Assembly (NCBI GenBank): GCA_964059195.1 | Contig: CAXKWD010000008.1 | Coordinates: 48,030,502 to 48,094,501 of the forward strand | Length of the DNA: 64,000 nt | Reading direction: 5' to 3' | DNA from: Ectobius pallidus | Taxonomy: Eukaryota > Arthropoda > Insecta > Blattodea > Ectobiidae | Part shown: piece after piece, positions 52,960-62,308 of the stretch | How positions within the stretch are numbered: the stretch's first letter is position 1 | Layout: each line of letters starts with the position of its first letter | Notes under the pieces: generated by a model | Database searches by the model: none | What the model was told of the DNA's origin: nothing | Seen by the model: the letters and a program-made list of their open reading frames with translations, nothing else | Position numbers and translations under genes: made by a program

Positions 52960-54850
52960 AAAATACATTATTTGACCTTTTTTCCTTACCAAATTTTGCA
53001 CAACAACCCTCTTCAACCAGAAGAAGTAAAACTAGCCGACTAATTACCCCTTCCTTAACACCCACCCCTGTAAGTAATGTTTTCGCTATTAAAATATAAA
53101 TACTGGTATTTTTACAGGGTAATTATACGCAGCGCCAGAAGAACTAGGAGAAATTGTAGCCAACAATTCTATTCGAACAAACCATCCCTTATATATTTCA
53201 AACCCCTTTTATGATATTTCTTTACAATTGTACATTCTTTGGCAATATTATCAAATTTTACACACAAAGACTGTGGAACGTGGAGAAAATTATAGGCAAC
53301 GGTAAGATTCTAATATCCAACCCCTTACACAATTTCAACCCCTTCAGGATAATTGCACATTCTTTGGCGATTTCTTATAACGTTTTACACACAGAAACTC
53401 TGGAACATGGAGAAAATTATAAGCAACAAAAAAATTCGAACATACAGCCCCTTACGCAATTTCAACCCCTATTAGGGTGATTTCTACTATTGCACATTCT
53501 TTAGCGATTATTATCAAATTTTACACACAGAGACTGTGGAACGTGGAAAAAATTGTAGGCAACAATAAGATTGGAATATACAACCCCTTACGCAATTTCA
53601 ACCCCTATTAGGTGAGTTCTATGCAATTGCTCATTCTTCGGCAATTTCTTATAAAATCTTACACTGTGGAACATGGAGAAAATGATAGGCAATAATCAAA
53701 TTCGAATGTACAACTCCTTATGCACTTTCAACCCCTATTGTGTGATCTCAATGCAATTCTATGTTTCTGACCAGTTCTTAAAGAAATTCTACATATTGCG
53801 CCTGTAGAACTGGGAGAAAATTGTATGCAACAGTAAGATGCTAATATTCAAACCCTTATGGAATTTCAACCCCCATTAGAATAATTTCTACATAATTGGA
53901 CACTCTTTGGCTATTATTATCAAATTTTACACACAGGGACTGTGGAACGTGGAGAAAATTATAGGCAACATAATATGCGAATATACAACCCCCTACGCAT
54001 TTATACCCCTATTATGTAATATCTATGCAATCTCTATGGAATTCTATGTTTTTGATCTGTTTTTTATATGAAGCTGTAGAAAGGGTTGTTTGTAGAACTG
54101 GGAGAAAATTGTAGCCAACAATAACATTCGAAAAAACCACACGTTATTTATTTTCAACCCCTACTATATTATTTCTTTACAATTGTACATTCTTTGGCGA
54201 TTATTATCAAATTTTACATACAGAGACCGTGGAATGTGGATAAAATTATAGACGACATAATATTCGAATATACAATCCTGACGCAATTTCAACCCTTATT
54301 ATGGTGATTTCTACAAATGTACATTCTTTGGTGATTATTATCAAATTTTACACACAGAAACTGTGGAAAGTAGAGAAAATTGTAGACAATAATAGATTCG
54401 AATATACAACCCCTTACGCATTTTCAAGCCCTATTATGGTGATTTCTATACAAATGCACATTCTTCGGTGAGTATTATCAAATTTTACACACAGAGACTG
54501 TGGACAGTAGAGAAAATTGTAGCCAACAATAATATTCGAATAACCATCCTTGACGTATTTTCAACCATAATATAAAAATTATCTTTATACAATTCTACAT
54601 TTTCTGACCAAATTTTATCAAATTTTACACATAAATCCTTTAAACCAAGGAGAAGACTCTAAGCAACAACGATTTTCCAACAAACCACCCTTTAACTGTT
54701 TTAGCCCCTGTTGTATGATCTGTTCACCAATCTATTCTCTGAGTAATTTTGACAAAGTTTTACACTCAGAGCCTACAGAACTACGAGGAATTTTTAAGGT
54801 GCAGTAACACTTGAATAACCAACCCTTATTTGTTTTTACCTTATATTAAC
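52960..54850 (+). repeat. Degenerate tandem array, unit about 136 bp, forward
   Basis: Anchors such as TTTTACACACAGAGACTGTG recur at about 53253, 53381, 53518, 53651, 53785, 53925, 54070, 54213, 54346, 54484, 54620 and 54755 (steps 128-145). AATTTCAACCCCTATTA and CATTCTTTGGCGATTATTAT lie in each unit. About 13 units, strongly diverged. Confidence 0.85.
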
Positions 54851-55265
54851 AGTGTGTGAGAATGTTCTGTCAAACAATGTTCATGATTCAAAATAACATA
54901 AACGATTTAATAGTTCCCGTGTTATTTATTTTTTTATCCTTGAAGTATTCAGTCACTTGATCACAACGAATGATATCTGAATAATGTGTTAATGGAATAT
55001 CGCTATTCCGAACAATCACCGTTGGGCATTCGCATATTCGGTGATGTGATCATCGAAAAAGTATCAGTTCTTCTAACCTTACGAGACTATTACGTGAATG
55101 GTCTTGAATCCTATGCCTCTGACGTCACGACGTACATAACGTACATTCCTTCATGTTTCCAGATCCCATTGTCACAGCACCAGTATTTTAACTCACATTT
55201 TTGCGCTGTGAATGTCTTCAGTGTACAAAAGTCTACCGAGAATGATAGCCGCATTTAAGGCTGGC
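54851..55265. other. Centre of the inverted arrays; short ORF, unknown
   Basis: This spacer between the arrays is not repetitive. It contains the frame 54986-55258 (90 codons, no recognised motif) and a TGACGTCA palindrome at about 55110-55117. It could be what remains of the element's original interior. Confidence 0.35.
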
Positions 55266-56875
55266 TCCTACTTAAATTAGTTTTGTCCAACAATTTTATT
55301 TATCTTGGTTCTCGAGGGTCTCTGCTTGATATCAGATAAACATTACACAAATAACGTAAATCTAGGTATATACAATAAAAACGGGTTGAAACATTTAAGG
55401 GGTGGTTTTTATTAAAATTAATTTAACCTAAAATTTTCTCCTGGTACTGTATGTAAATTTTCATTTAAAAAATGGTCAAAGGGGATAGATTTAAATGAAG
55501 CACATACAATAGGGGTTGAAACACATAAGGGGTAGTTCGTTCCAAAATTAGTTTTCCCTAAAATTTTTCCGTCGTTCTATAGGGTCAGTATATAAAGTCT
55601 GGTAAGAATTGGTAAAAAAGTTAACATTTAATTTAATAGGGGTTGAAACATTTAAGGGGTGGTTTCTTCCCAAGTTAATTTTGCTCAAAAATCTCTCCTG
55701 AACCTATTGAGGTTCTGTGTATTACGTCTGATAAATAAATAAATAAATCAAAGAACGAAGATTTAAATAAATACATGACTTAACAGGGTATCAAACATTT
55801 AAGAGTGGTTTATACGAAAGTTAATTTTGTATAAAAAATTATTTTGGTTCTGGAGGGTATTTGTGTAATATCTAATAAAAGTTACTCAAAGAATGAAGGT
55901 TTAAATATTGATATACATAGGGGTTGATTCACTTCAGGGATAGTTTCTACCAAAATTAGTTTTGTTTGAAAAATCTCTTGGTTGTAAAAGGTCTGTGAAT
56001 AATAAGTTATACAAATTACGCAAAGAGTATAGATCTAAATATTGATTAAAAAAATAGGGGTTGAAACATGTAAAGGGTGGTTTATAATACATTTAAATTG
56101 GCCTATAATTTTCTCCTGGTTCTATAGGGTATTGTGTAAAGTTTGATAATAATTCGTCAAAGATTGTAGCTCTAAATATAGATCATAAATAGGGGTTGAA
56201 ACAATTTATGGGCGGTTTCTACTAAAATTAGTTTCGCCTAAAGCTTCCTCCTGGTTCTGTAGGTTCTGTGTGTGAATTTAGATAAAAATGGTCAAAGCTC
56301 TGTAAATTTATTTAAATGTCATATAATGGGGGTTAATCATAAGGGGTTGTTTATTCCAAAATAAATTTGCCTAAAATGTTATCCTGGTTCTTTAGGGCCT
56401 ATGATTAAATTCTGGTAAAAGATGGTAAATAAATGTAGGTTTAAATAAAGATCATATAATAAGGGTTGAAACATTTAAGGGATGGTTTGTTCCAAAATGA
56501 ATTTGGCTTGAAATATTCTCTTGATTCTATAGGGTCTGTCTGTAAAGTTTGGTAATAATCTTCAAAGATTGTAGATTTATAGACATTAAATAATGGGGGT
56601 TGGAAATTTAATAAGGGGTGGTTTTGTAGAATATTGCAGAATACTGACTAGTTCTGCAGGGTTTATGTGTAAATTCTATAGAGATTGTTCGGGGAATTTA
56701 GATTTGTATACGAAAATATTACTCACGGGATGTTGAAAATAAGGGAAGGGGTGGCTGACTTGAATTTTAATATTGCCCATCGTTTTTACCTTGTTGAAGG
56801 GGGTAGGTGTTTAAAATTTCATGCAAATCAGTGAAAGCATGTAAATTTGTATAGGCCTATAAACACATACTTTTT
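55266..56875 (-). repeat. Degenerate tandem array, unit about 134 bp, reverse
   Basis: The same unit in reverse orientation: TAGGGGTTGAAACATTTAAG, GGGGTGGTTT and GGTTCTATAGGGTCTGTGTG recur at about 55313, 55443, 55571, 55697, 55850, 55980, 56118, 56252, 56385, 56523, 56650 and 56785. About 12 units. Confidence 0.85.
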
Positions 56876-57307
56876 TATTTTTATGTTAAATGATACAATA
56901 AATTAGAAGAAGAGGAAGAAGAAGAATGTAATTATTACAGATGCTTGGGGGGGGGGGGTAAAATTAAGGACTGCATAATATTGTATGTACGGCACGACAT
57001 CAAGAATGCAATGAACAAGATATTGCACAAACAGCCTCTGTCATGACTCATGGTAGTAGGTATTTGTAGTTCTCTACAAGTAACCGGATATCCGAATACG
57101 CAAATACCTACTACCGCAAATACCTAGTAACGGCGGTTATCCGAATAGCAATATTCGGTTAACCGGTTATCCGAATTTTATTTGCCATGACCAAGTAACC
57201 GGATACTATCCGGTTACACAAATACACAAATAGTCCGAGCACTACTCCAAACACACAAATTTGATTGTATTCGCAATTTAGGAAATTCTGTCAAAAATAA
57301 TTTGAGT

Positions 57308-58578
57308 TCACAGTCCAAATGACGGCAATTTCTTCTGAATTAGTTCAGTGTCATGATCGGCGAGCTTATAAAACCTTGCACTATAACCCTGAAGCTCTGG
57401 TGCAGACACAGTGCACATAATATTCTGGAATGGCACCCAGCAGACATTTTGACGAACAGAAGCAGGCCATGAGAGAAGTCTGGCCTTAGACCATGTCATG
57501 AAGTTGACAAAGACATCACAGTTTTCATCTGACCGCTCAACAATGTAGCCCACGAACCAGTCCTTGTCATAAATGCATGAAACATACCTTCCTGGCTGTA
57601 ATTCAGCATCATTCACAACAGTAAGTGGTTGCTCTTTGCCTACAACATCAAAATGATCATCAGCAGATATCCTTTTCATTTTTTTAAAGAGATTGTCGAA
57701 ATCGGGATAAAGCAATGGTGGGACCTTATACCAGTTATCTTGCCTGCATTTTCAAATCGTGCTGGCAAGCCGAAGTTTTTCTTGTTTTGGTTAATAACCA
57801 CCTCAGATACATAGAAAAATTTAATTCCTGGAATATTTTCACTGCACCAGTCATACATTTGAGAAGCAGTAAGAATGTGTCCGACCGTGGTTGCCTGAAG
57901 GCTTGCTCGTCCAACTAAACGCTTGACGGTTTCACCAATGCCATCACATGGACTCTTACCATGCGATGTTGCAAAAAAGTTCCACTCTGCATCAAGGCCA
58001 TAGTCTTTGTGATGATTGCTAAGGTTGGAAAGGTTTTTATAGTTTTTATATTGGCTTGCCGCTCCATCGCTGAAGTAAAGAAGTTTTCTGATGACTGGAA
58101 ATTCATGTTTAATATTTGTTACCACAGATGTGATGAAAGCATGAACACTTGTGGTATCATGCTTAAGACAATCTGATACCACACAAATTGGGAAATGCTC
58201 AAGTTTACCAGCCAATTTGTGATAAATCACAAATGGATGAAGTGTTGCTTGAGAGTTGTTCCAGTGGAACCCTTGTACTTCATCCTGCACCATGAAGCTA
58301 TAATTTTCAGCAAAATCTAACATGACAATTGCCTCGTTCTCCGAAAGATTTTCTTTCAGTTTAATGAGGTAACTAGACTGGGCCTTAGCTATAAAATGGT
58401 GCTGTCGGAGACCATCAAATGAACTGCAAGCCATTTGGATGAAGTCCTGCACAGAAGATGTTACACATAAAATTGATGTCCTGTACGTGTGAGCCCACTG
58501 TTTGTAAGTCACTGAATCATCGAAATCATAGTCATGCAAAGAAAATATATCTGACAAATGTTGTTCCAGTAGATTCAT
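57308..58578 (-). pseudogene. DDE-type transposase remnant of the 30-kb TIR element (Sola-like)
   Basis: The first frame (58578-57676, 300 codons) carries three acidic blocks in order: IVMLDFAENY (Asp 88), LLYFSDGAASQYKN (Asp 171) and ATSHGKSPCDGIGETVKR (Asp 212/Glu 216), a DDE/DDD-type core. The second frame (57715-57308) gives the C-terminal end, with LQPGRYVSCIYDKDWFVGYIVE. The frames overlap at a run of seven A (CTTTAAAAAAATG), where a one-base loss would explain the shift. The N-terminal end abuts the right TIR at 58630, so upstream domains are missing. Superfamily is inferred from ends and duplication length. Confidence 0.7.
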
Positions 58579-58629
58579 TCTGTATAGTCTAATACTGTTA
58601 ATAGGCTTCAGGGATTGTCAGTATTCAGT

Positions 58630-59357
58630 TTAACATAAGCTGCAGTGGGAAGAAAAACGTCTACATTTCATAAAATTATTAAAATATGAAGGAGGTGAGA
58701 AAACAAGCTGAATTTTTGGTCACATGATTAATATAAATGCACAATTGTGTAGAAAAAATTTCTTAACTCTCGGTAATTGCCCACATAGTGAATTTGTCAG
58801 TCAAAGAATGGTTTAAAATAGCATTTTTTGTGCCGGAGCCCTTTTACTCCTAAAGTAACACTTTGGTACAGTCAAGAAACCTTCTGCAGATGGCCACATC
58901 CTCAAATAAAAGGAATCCAGTAACAATAGCCTGTTGTAAATCATAATAGTATGACAGCTGCCTCGTGAAAATTGAAATTTTCATTTTCCTACATAAAAAG
59001 ATCACTACTTTGGAGGCCAGTAGCTCAGAAACTAGAAGAGGTACACCTTCTCTGATGGCAGATTCTGAAAGCCTGTGTTCAAATTGCCCAGTATAGCTAA
59101 TTTCAGGCAGATATCATATTCCATTCCAGAAATATTGCCATCCAAAAGTAGGTGCACAGGAACATGTGCAATTTGCAAGTGTCAAAAATGGACAACAGAC
59201 CTTTCTTTAAAGGGCCACAGCACCGAAACCCTTAGGAATTTTGGCCTAAAATTTGGCAATTCTTCATTATATATGTAAAGGTACCAGCACAATTTTTGTT
59301 AGTCAAATCTGAGTCGGTCACCCGGGGACCTCTGGTTGAGTTCATATGGAATGACCC
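58630..59357 (-). repeat. Right TIR of the Sola-like element, uninterrupted
   Basis: 728 bp, running from GTTTAACATAAGC to the terminal GGAATGACCC. It serves as the intact reference for the split left TIR. Confidence 0.85.
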
Positions 59358-59361
59358 ACTT

Positions 59362-59660
59362 ATCTGCTCAACAGGTTGTAGAAATCTCTTACATACAGGA
59401 ACAAATGCATGAAATTAATGCCTCTCTTTCATTTCCTTGGGAGATAAAGTATGGAGTTCCACAGGGTTCTATTATTGGCCCAGTCCTGTTTTTAATTTAC
59501 ATTAATGATTTAGATTCCTCCATCAAGAATGGAAATTCAACTTTTTTTGCTGATGATACCAGTATTTTTTATTTCAGGTCTAAGCTGAAGTCAAATTTAG
59601 AAATGACAATAAATCAGTTACTTGAATGGTTTGCACAAAACAAATTAGTAATAAACACAT
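59362..59660 (+). pseudogene. LINE E, 3' piece: RT motifs B and C
   Basis: It resumes after the ACTT duplication. It reads SAQQVVEISYIQEQ, then YGVPQGSIIGPVLFLIYIND (motif B), STFFADDTSIF (catalytic FADD) and LLEWFAQNKLVIN. It ends abruptly at about 59660 in a mariner-like fragment, so the rest of the RT is lost. It joins 29044-29403 as one RT. Confidence 0.85.
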
Positions 59661-60045
59661 TCGGTGACTGTCAAACTCTGAACGATAAAATCACATGCTG
59701 CAAACTTTCTTCCTACCAGAGTTGACACAATGTAATTGTGATATTGACAGATTGTGGTTTCAACAGGATGGTACTGCAGCACATACTGCATGTCTTTCAA
59801 TGGACACACTACATGCTGCTTTCCCCGGCCAAATTCTTGCCAGGTTTGGTGATATCCAATGCCCCTCCAAATCTCATGACCTTATTGCACCAGATTTTTT
59901 TCTGCGGGGCTATCTGAAGTCTAAAATTTTTGCTCATGCCCTCCCTGACATTAACAGTCTTAAAAATGCAATTCAGCAGGAGATTTCAAATGTTACGCAT
60001 TCACATAATGGCCAGTATATAAGGGAGATTGCAGCAATGTGTTGA
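59661..60045 (+). pseudogene. Mariner-type transposase C-terminal fragment (DD41D spacing)
   Basis: The region starts GDCQTLND and shifts frame near 59700. The frame 59695-60045 then reads LPELTQCNCDIDRLWFQQDG, AAHTACLSMDTL, FPGQILARFGDI and LIAPDFFLRGYLKSK. The two visible catalytic aspartates (QQD and APD) are separated by 41 residues, the DD41D spacing of the IS630-Tc1-mariner superfamily. The N-terminal DNA-binding part and the first Asp are absent. A 3' flank with AATAAATG and CACACCCTGTA follows to about 60193. Confidence 0.75.
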
Positions 60046-60050
60046 AATTA

Positions 60051-60468
60051 ATGGAGGGCATCTCAAAGACTTCATATTCAAAAAGTAAGACCAGAATTGC
60101 AAATCCAAGACTGTAAGACATTTAAAAATGTTCAATGTAGCTTATTTCTTTGTTAAATAAATGTGTTACACGATAAATGCCACACCCTGTACATAATTAC
60201 CAACTCTTTAGCTGCAAAATTCCACTTTTTGCAATACTTCAAAAGAGGATCTCTGCTTTTACTGAATGGAAAATGACTGTAAAAATTTAAGGGAACGGAA
60301 AAATGTTCAGTTTCAAATCATTAGAAAAATTACTTATTTTTATCTAATGCATTTGAAAGACCTATTTGGCCTTTTTAGGTCACCATTTAGCTAATCAGTA
60401 TCAACTCAGTTAAGTATAATATAACTAATCTACTTTTCAGAAGAAACAGTACAATGAAATATACTCAC
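60051..60468. other. Mariner 3' flank and probable intron sequence
   Basis: Nothing coding is recognised. From about 60200 on it is probably intron of the minus-strand gene. Confidence 0.4.
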
Positions 60469-60642
60469 TATACTAGTCTTCATTTCAGCAACCATAGTCT
60501 CAATGAAGTGATCCTGAACAAAGACATCAGGTAACCTCTTCAATAACTCCAATGCTAATTTTGCAGCAGAGTCAACAACATCATCTGGAAGAAAATGCAG
60601 CTTCTCAAACAAAGAAATCTTAAGACTTGCTATACAAGGATG
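60469..60642 (-). CDS. Small internal exon (58 codons), HEAT-like helices; possible upstream exon of the ATR-like gene
   Basis: Acceptor TTTGCCTATAG precedes 60642 and donor AGTATA|GTGAGT follows 60469. The exon is 174 bp, phase 0 to phase 0, fully open. The peptide starts HPCIASLKISLFEKLHF and contains DSAAKLALELLKRLPDVF, two amphipathic helices as in HEAT repeats. The exon at 7535-6242 also enters in phase 0 on the same strand, downstream, so the two could splice directly or through others. If so, the intron is about 53 kb of transposons. The ATR link rests on strand, phase and fold only. Confidence 0.4.
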
Positions 60643-61120
60643 CTATAGGCAAAGATATAAAAACTAATCCCCCAGTCATGAAAGAGTAAAGATGTCACAA
60701 ATGTAGAAATTAATCCTTTCAGAACATATAATTTGCTGTACAGCGCATATGTTAGGATCAGAGTGTGGTGCAAGGTAAGTGTACACAATTAAGATAAATA
60801 AGTCATGTGTCGACAGGAGGTGCATGCTACTGATATCCTAAACAAGCTCCCAAATAGGAGTGATATAAAAGAGAGAACAAAATTTAAACGCCTTAGTAGT
60901 AACATTTTACTCCACTAATATGTAGCACATGTAAGAATAATAAGTTACCACACTATATACTTCAATCTCAGATGCAATATTACGAGAGACCAGTCAGCTG
61001 AATAGGATCGGAGAACAGCAAAGTCAGCAAGCGTGAATGGAGCAGTGTTATGTTGTAGAACTTGAGAAACAATAAGCATATTAATGTAAGATTTGAGGCT
61101 TTAATGGTGAATCTTATGTA
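60643..61120. other. No gene recognised; probable intron
   Basis: AT-rich sequence upstream of the small exon on its strand. No other exon could be supported. Confidence 0.4.
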
Positions 61121-61944
61121 GAAAATCTTCTCGGGTTTGCAGCCAGGTGAGAAGTTTGTTGTGGTCCGTTTCCGAGGCTGACGCTGCCTCCATCCTCAGA
61201 TAATAAGTGTCGAGTTTTAACATGTAAGGAATATATATACCAACCTGTGTTGGGCGGAGTCGACCAATCAGGGAGCAGCTGTTCTGTTTTCGGTCCTTTT
61301 CCGGGCCAAAATGTTCCTTTTACCTTTCAGGTCCTGAATGCATTTGTTCCAGGCCTGGTTGATAGTGAAACCTTCATCCCTGTTAAAGTTTGTGTCTTTC
61401 AGTCTAATTTCAATTGCCTCTCTGATGATCTGGTCCCAATAGCGTGTTGTCTTGGCGAGTACTGTTTTGTTTTTAAATTCTATTCTGTGACCCGGTCCAG
61501 AATTAATGGTGTGGTCTGCAACTGCTGATTTGTCCGGGTAGAAGAGTCTAATGCACCTTTCGTGTTCTTTGCAGCGCTGTTCAATTGTGCGTGAAGTCTG
61601 TCCGATGTAGGCTTTACCGCATTACATGGGATGCGATAAACGCTATTGGGACCAGATCATCAGAGAGGCAATTGAAATTAGACTGGAAGACACAAACTTT
61701 AACAGGGATGAAGGTTTCACTATCAACCAGGCCTGGAACAAATGCATTCAGGACCTGAAAGGTAAAAGGAACATTTTGGCCCGGAAAAGGACCGAAAACA
61801 GAACAGCTGCTCCCTGATTGGTCGACTCTGCCCAACACGGGTTGGTATATATATTCCTTACATGTTAAAACTCGACAGCGTCAGCCTCGGAAACGTTGGA
61901 CCACAACAAACTTCTCACCTGACTGCAAACCCGAGAAGATTTTC
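61121..61944 (-). mobile_element. Penelope-like element fragment in foldback arrangement
   Basis: Two inverted arms, 61121-61444 and 61641-61944, surround a 196-bp centre. On the minus strand from the centre leftward it reads AYIGQTSRTIEQRCKEHERC (a GIY-YIG endonuclease piece), then TINSGPGHRIEFKNK, RYWDQIIREAIEIRLKD, NFNRDEGFTINQAWNKC and a stop after TENRTAAP. The right arm repeats the last part on the plus strand (61626-61817). The left arm has about 20 extra bases (CCTCCATCCTCAGATAATAA). Partial inverted copies are typical of Penelope-like elements. Confidence 0.8.
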
Positions 61945-62308
61945 TAAATAAGCATATTATTTTAACCACCAAGCTTGCAATGTATTATAGGAAAAACTGT
62001 CTGTACAAAGTACCTCACTTGACAATAAACCTATAGTGTAATGCCAAGGAGGTAAATGGGTTGATACAAGAATAAATTACAATTACAATTACAAAGAAAG
62101 AAATCAAACAAATCCTTTCAACATTTCATTGGGTCTTAAGAAGAGCAAACACAATCACAAGGAGTGGTAGTGTTTGAATGATGCAACATGCAAGTACAGT
62201 GATAATTCCATGAAAAATTGATCTCTTAGTGAGCATTCACACCGAAGTGGCATAGCATGCGAATCGCACTACCTGGATGCAGGCTGCACATTGAGTTGCA
62301 TGGTTCAC
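61945..62308. other. No gene recognised
   Basis: Spacer with a small (CAATTA)n-like run near 62078-62095. Nothing else is seen. Confidence 0.5.

Larger units (their letters stand above)
52519..57244. mobile_element. hAT-type element (4.7 kb) carrying two opposed satellite-like arrays
   Basis: The ends are TAGGGCTCGGACAAGTAACC and (reverse complement of the right) TAGTGCTCGGACTATTTGTG, flanked by 8-bp duplications CTCCAAAC at 52511-52518 and 57245-57252. Subterminal segments repeat CGGATATCCGAATAC and CGGTTATCCGAAT on both sides. TAG-initial ends with 8-bp duplications fit hAT. No transposase ORF is present. The interior is almost all tandem repeats of about 136 bp, in one orientation on the left and the other on the right. 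Confidence 0.85.
29404..59357. mobile_element. 30-kb nested TIR transposon (Sola-like, originally about 2.9 kb)
   Basis: The termini are inverted: GGGTCATTCCATATGAATTC at the left, and the reverse complement of the right end reads GGGTCATTCCATATGAACTC. Flanking 4-bp duplications ACTT lie at 29400-29403 and 59358-59361, and removing the element rejoins LINE E in frame. The TIRs are about 730-750 bp. The left one is interrupted by an LTR element (29841-52153). Internal unique sequence totals about 1.4 kb and holds a transposase remnant at 57308-58578. A hAT element (52519-57244) is also inside. A 4-bp duplication and a G-R-G start are reported features of Sola2-type transposons; that assignment is tentative. 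Confidence 0.8.

Noticed and set aside
59075..59278. 67-aa ORF with cysteine pattern (CTGTCAICKCQ)
   Set aside because: It is mirrored in the left TIR (29492-29695) and is part of the terminal inverted repeat; no gene structure is present.
29404..59357. A Polinton/Maverick or giant virus-like integration, suggested by 30-kb length and long TIRs
   Set aside because: No polymerase B, packaging ATPase, capsid or retrovirus-type integrase of that class is present. The duplication is 4 bp, and the length is explained by nested insertions.
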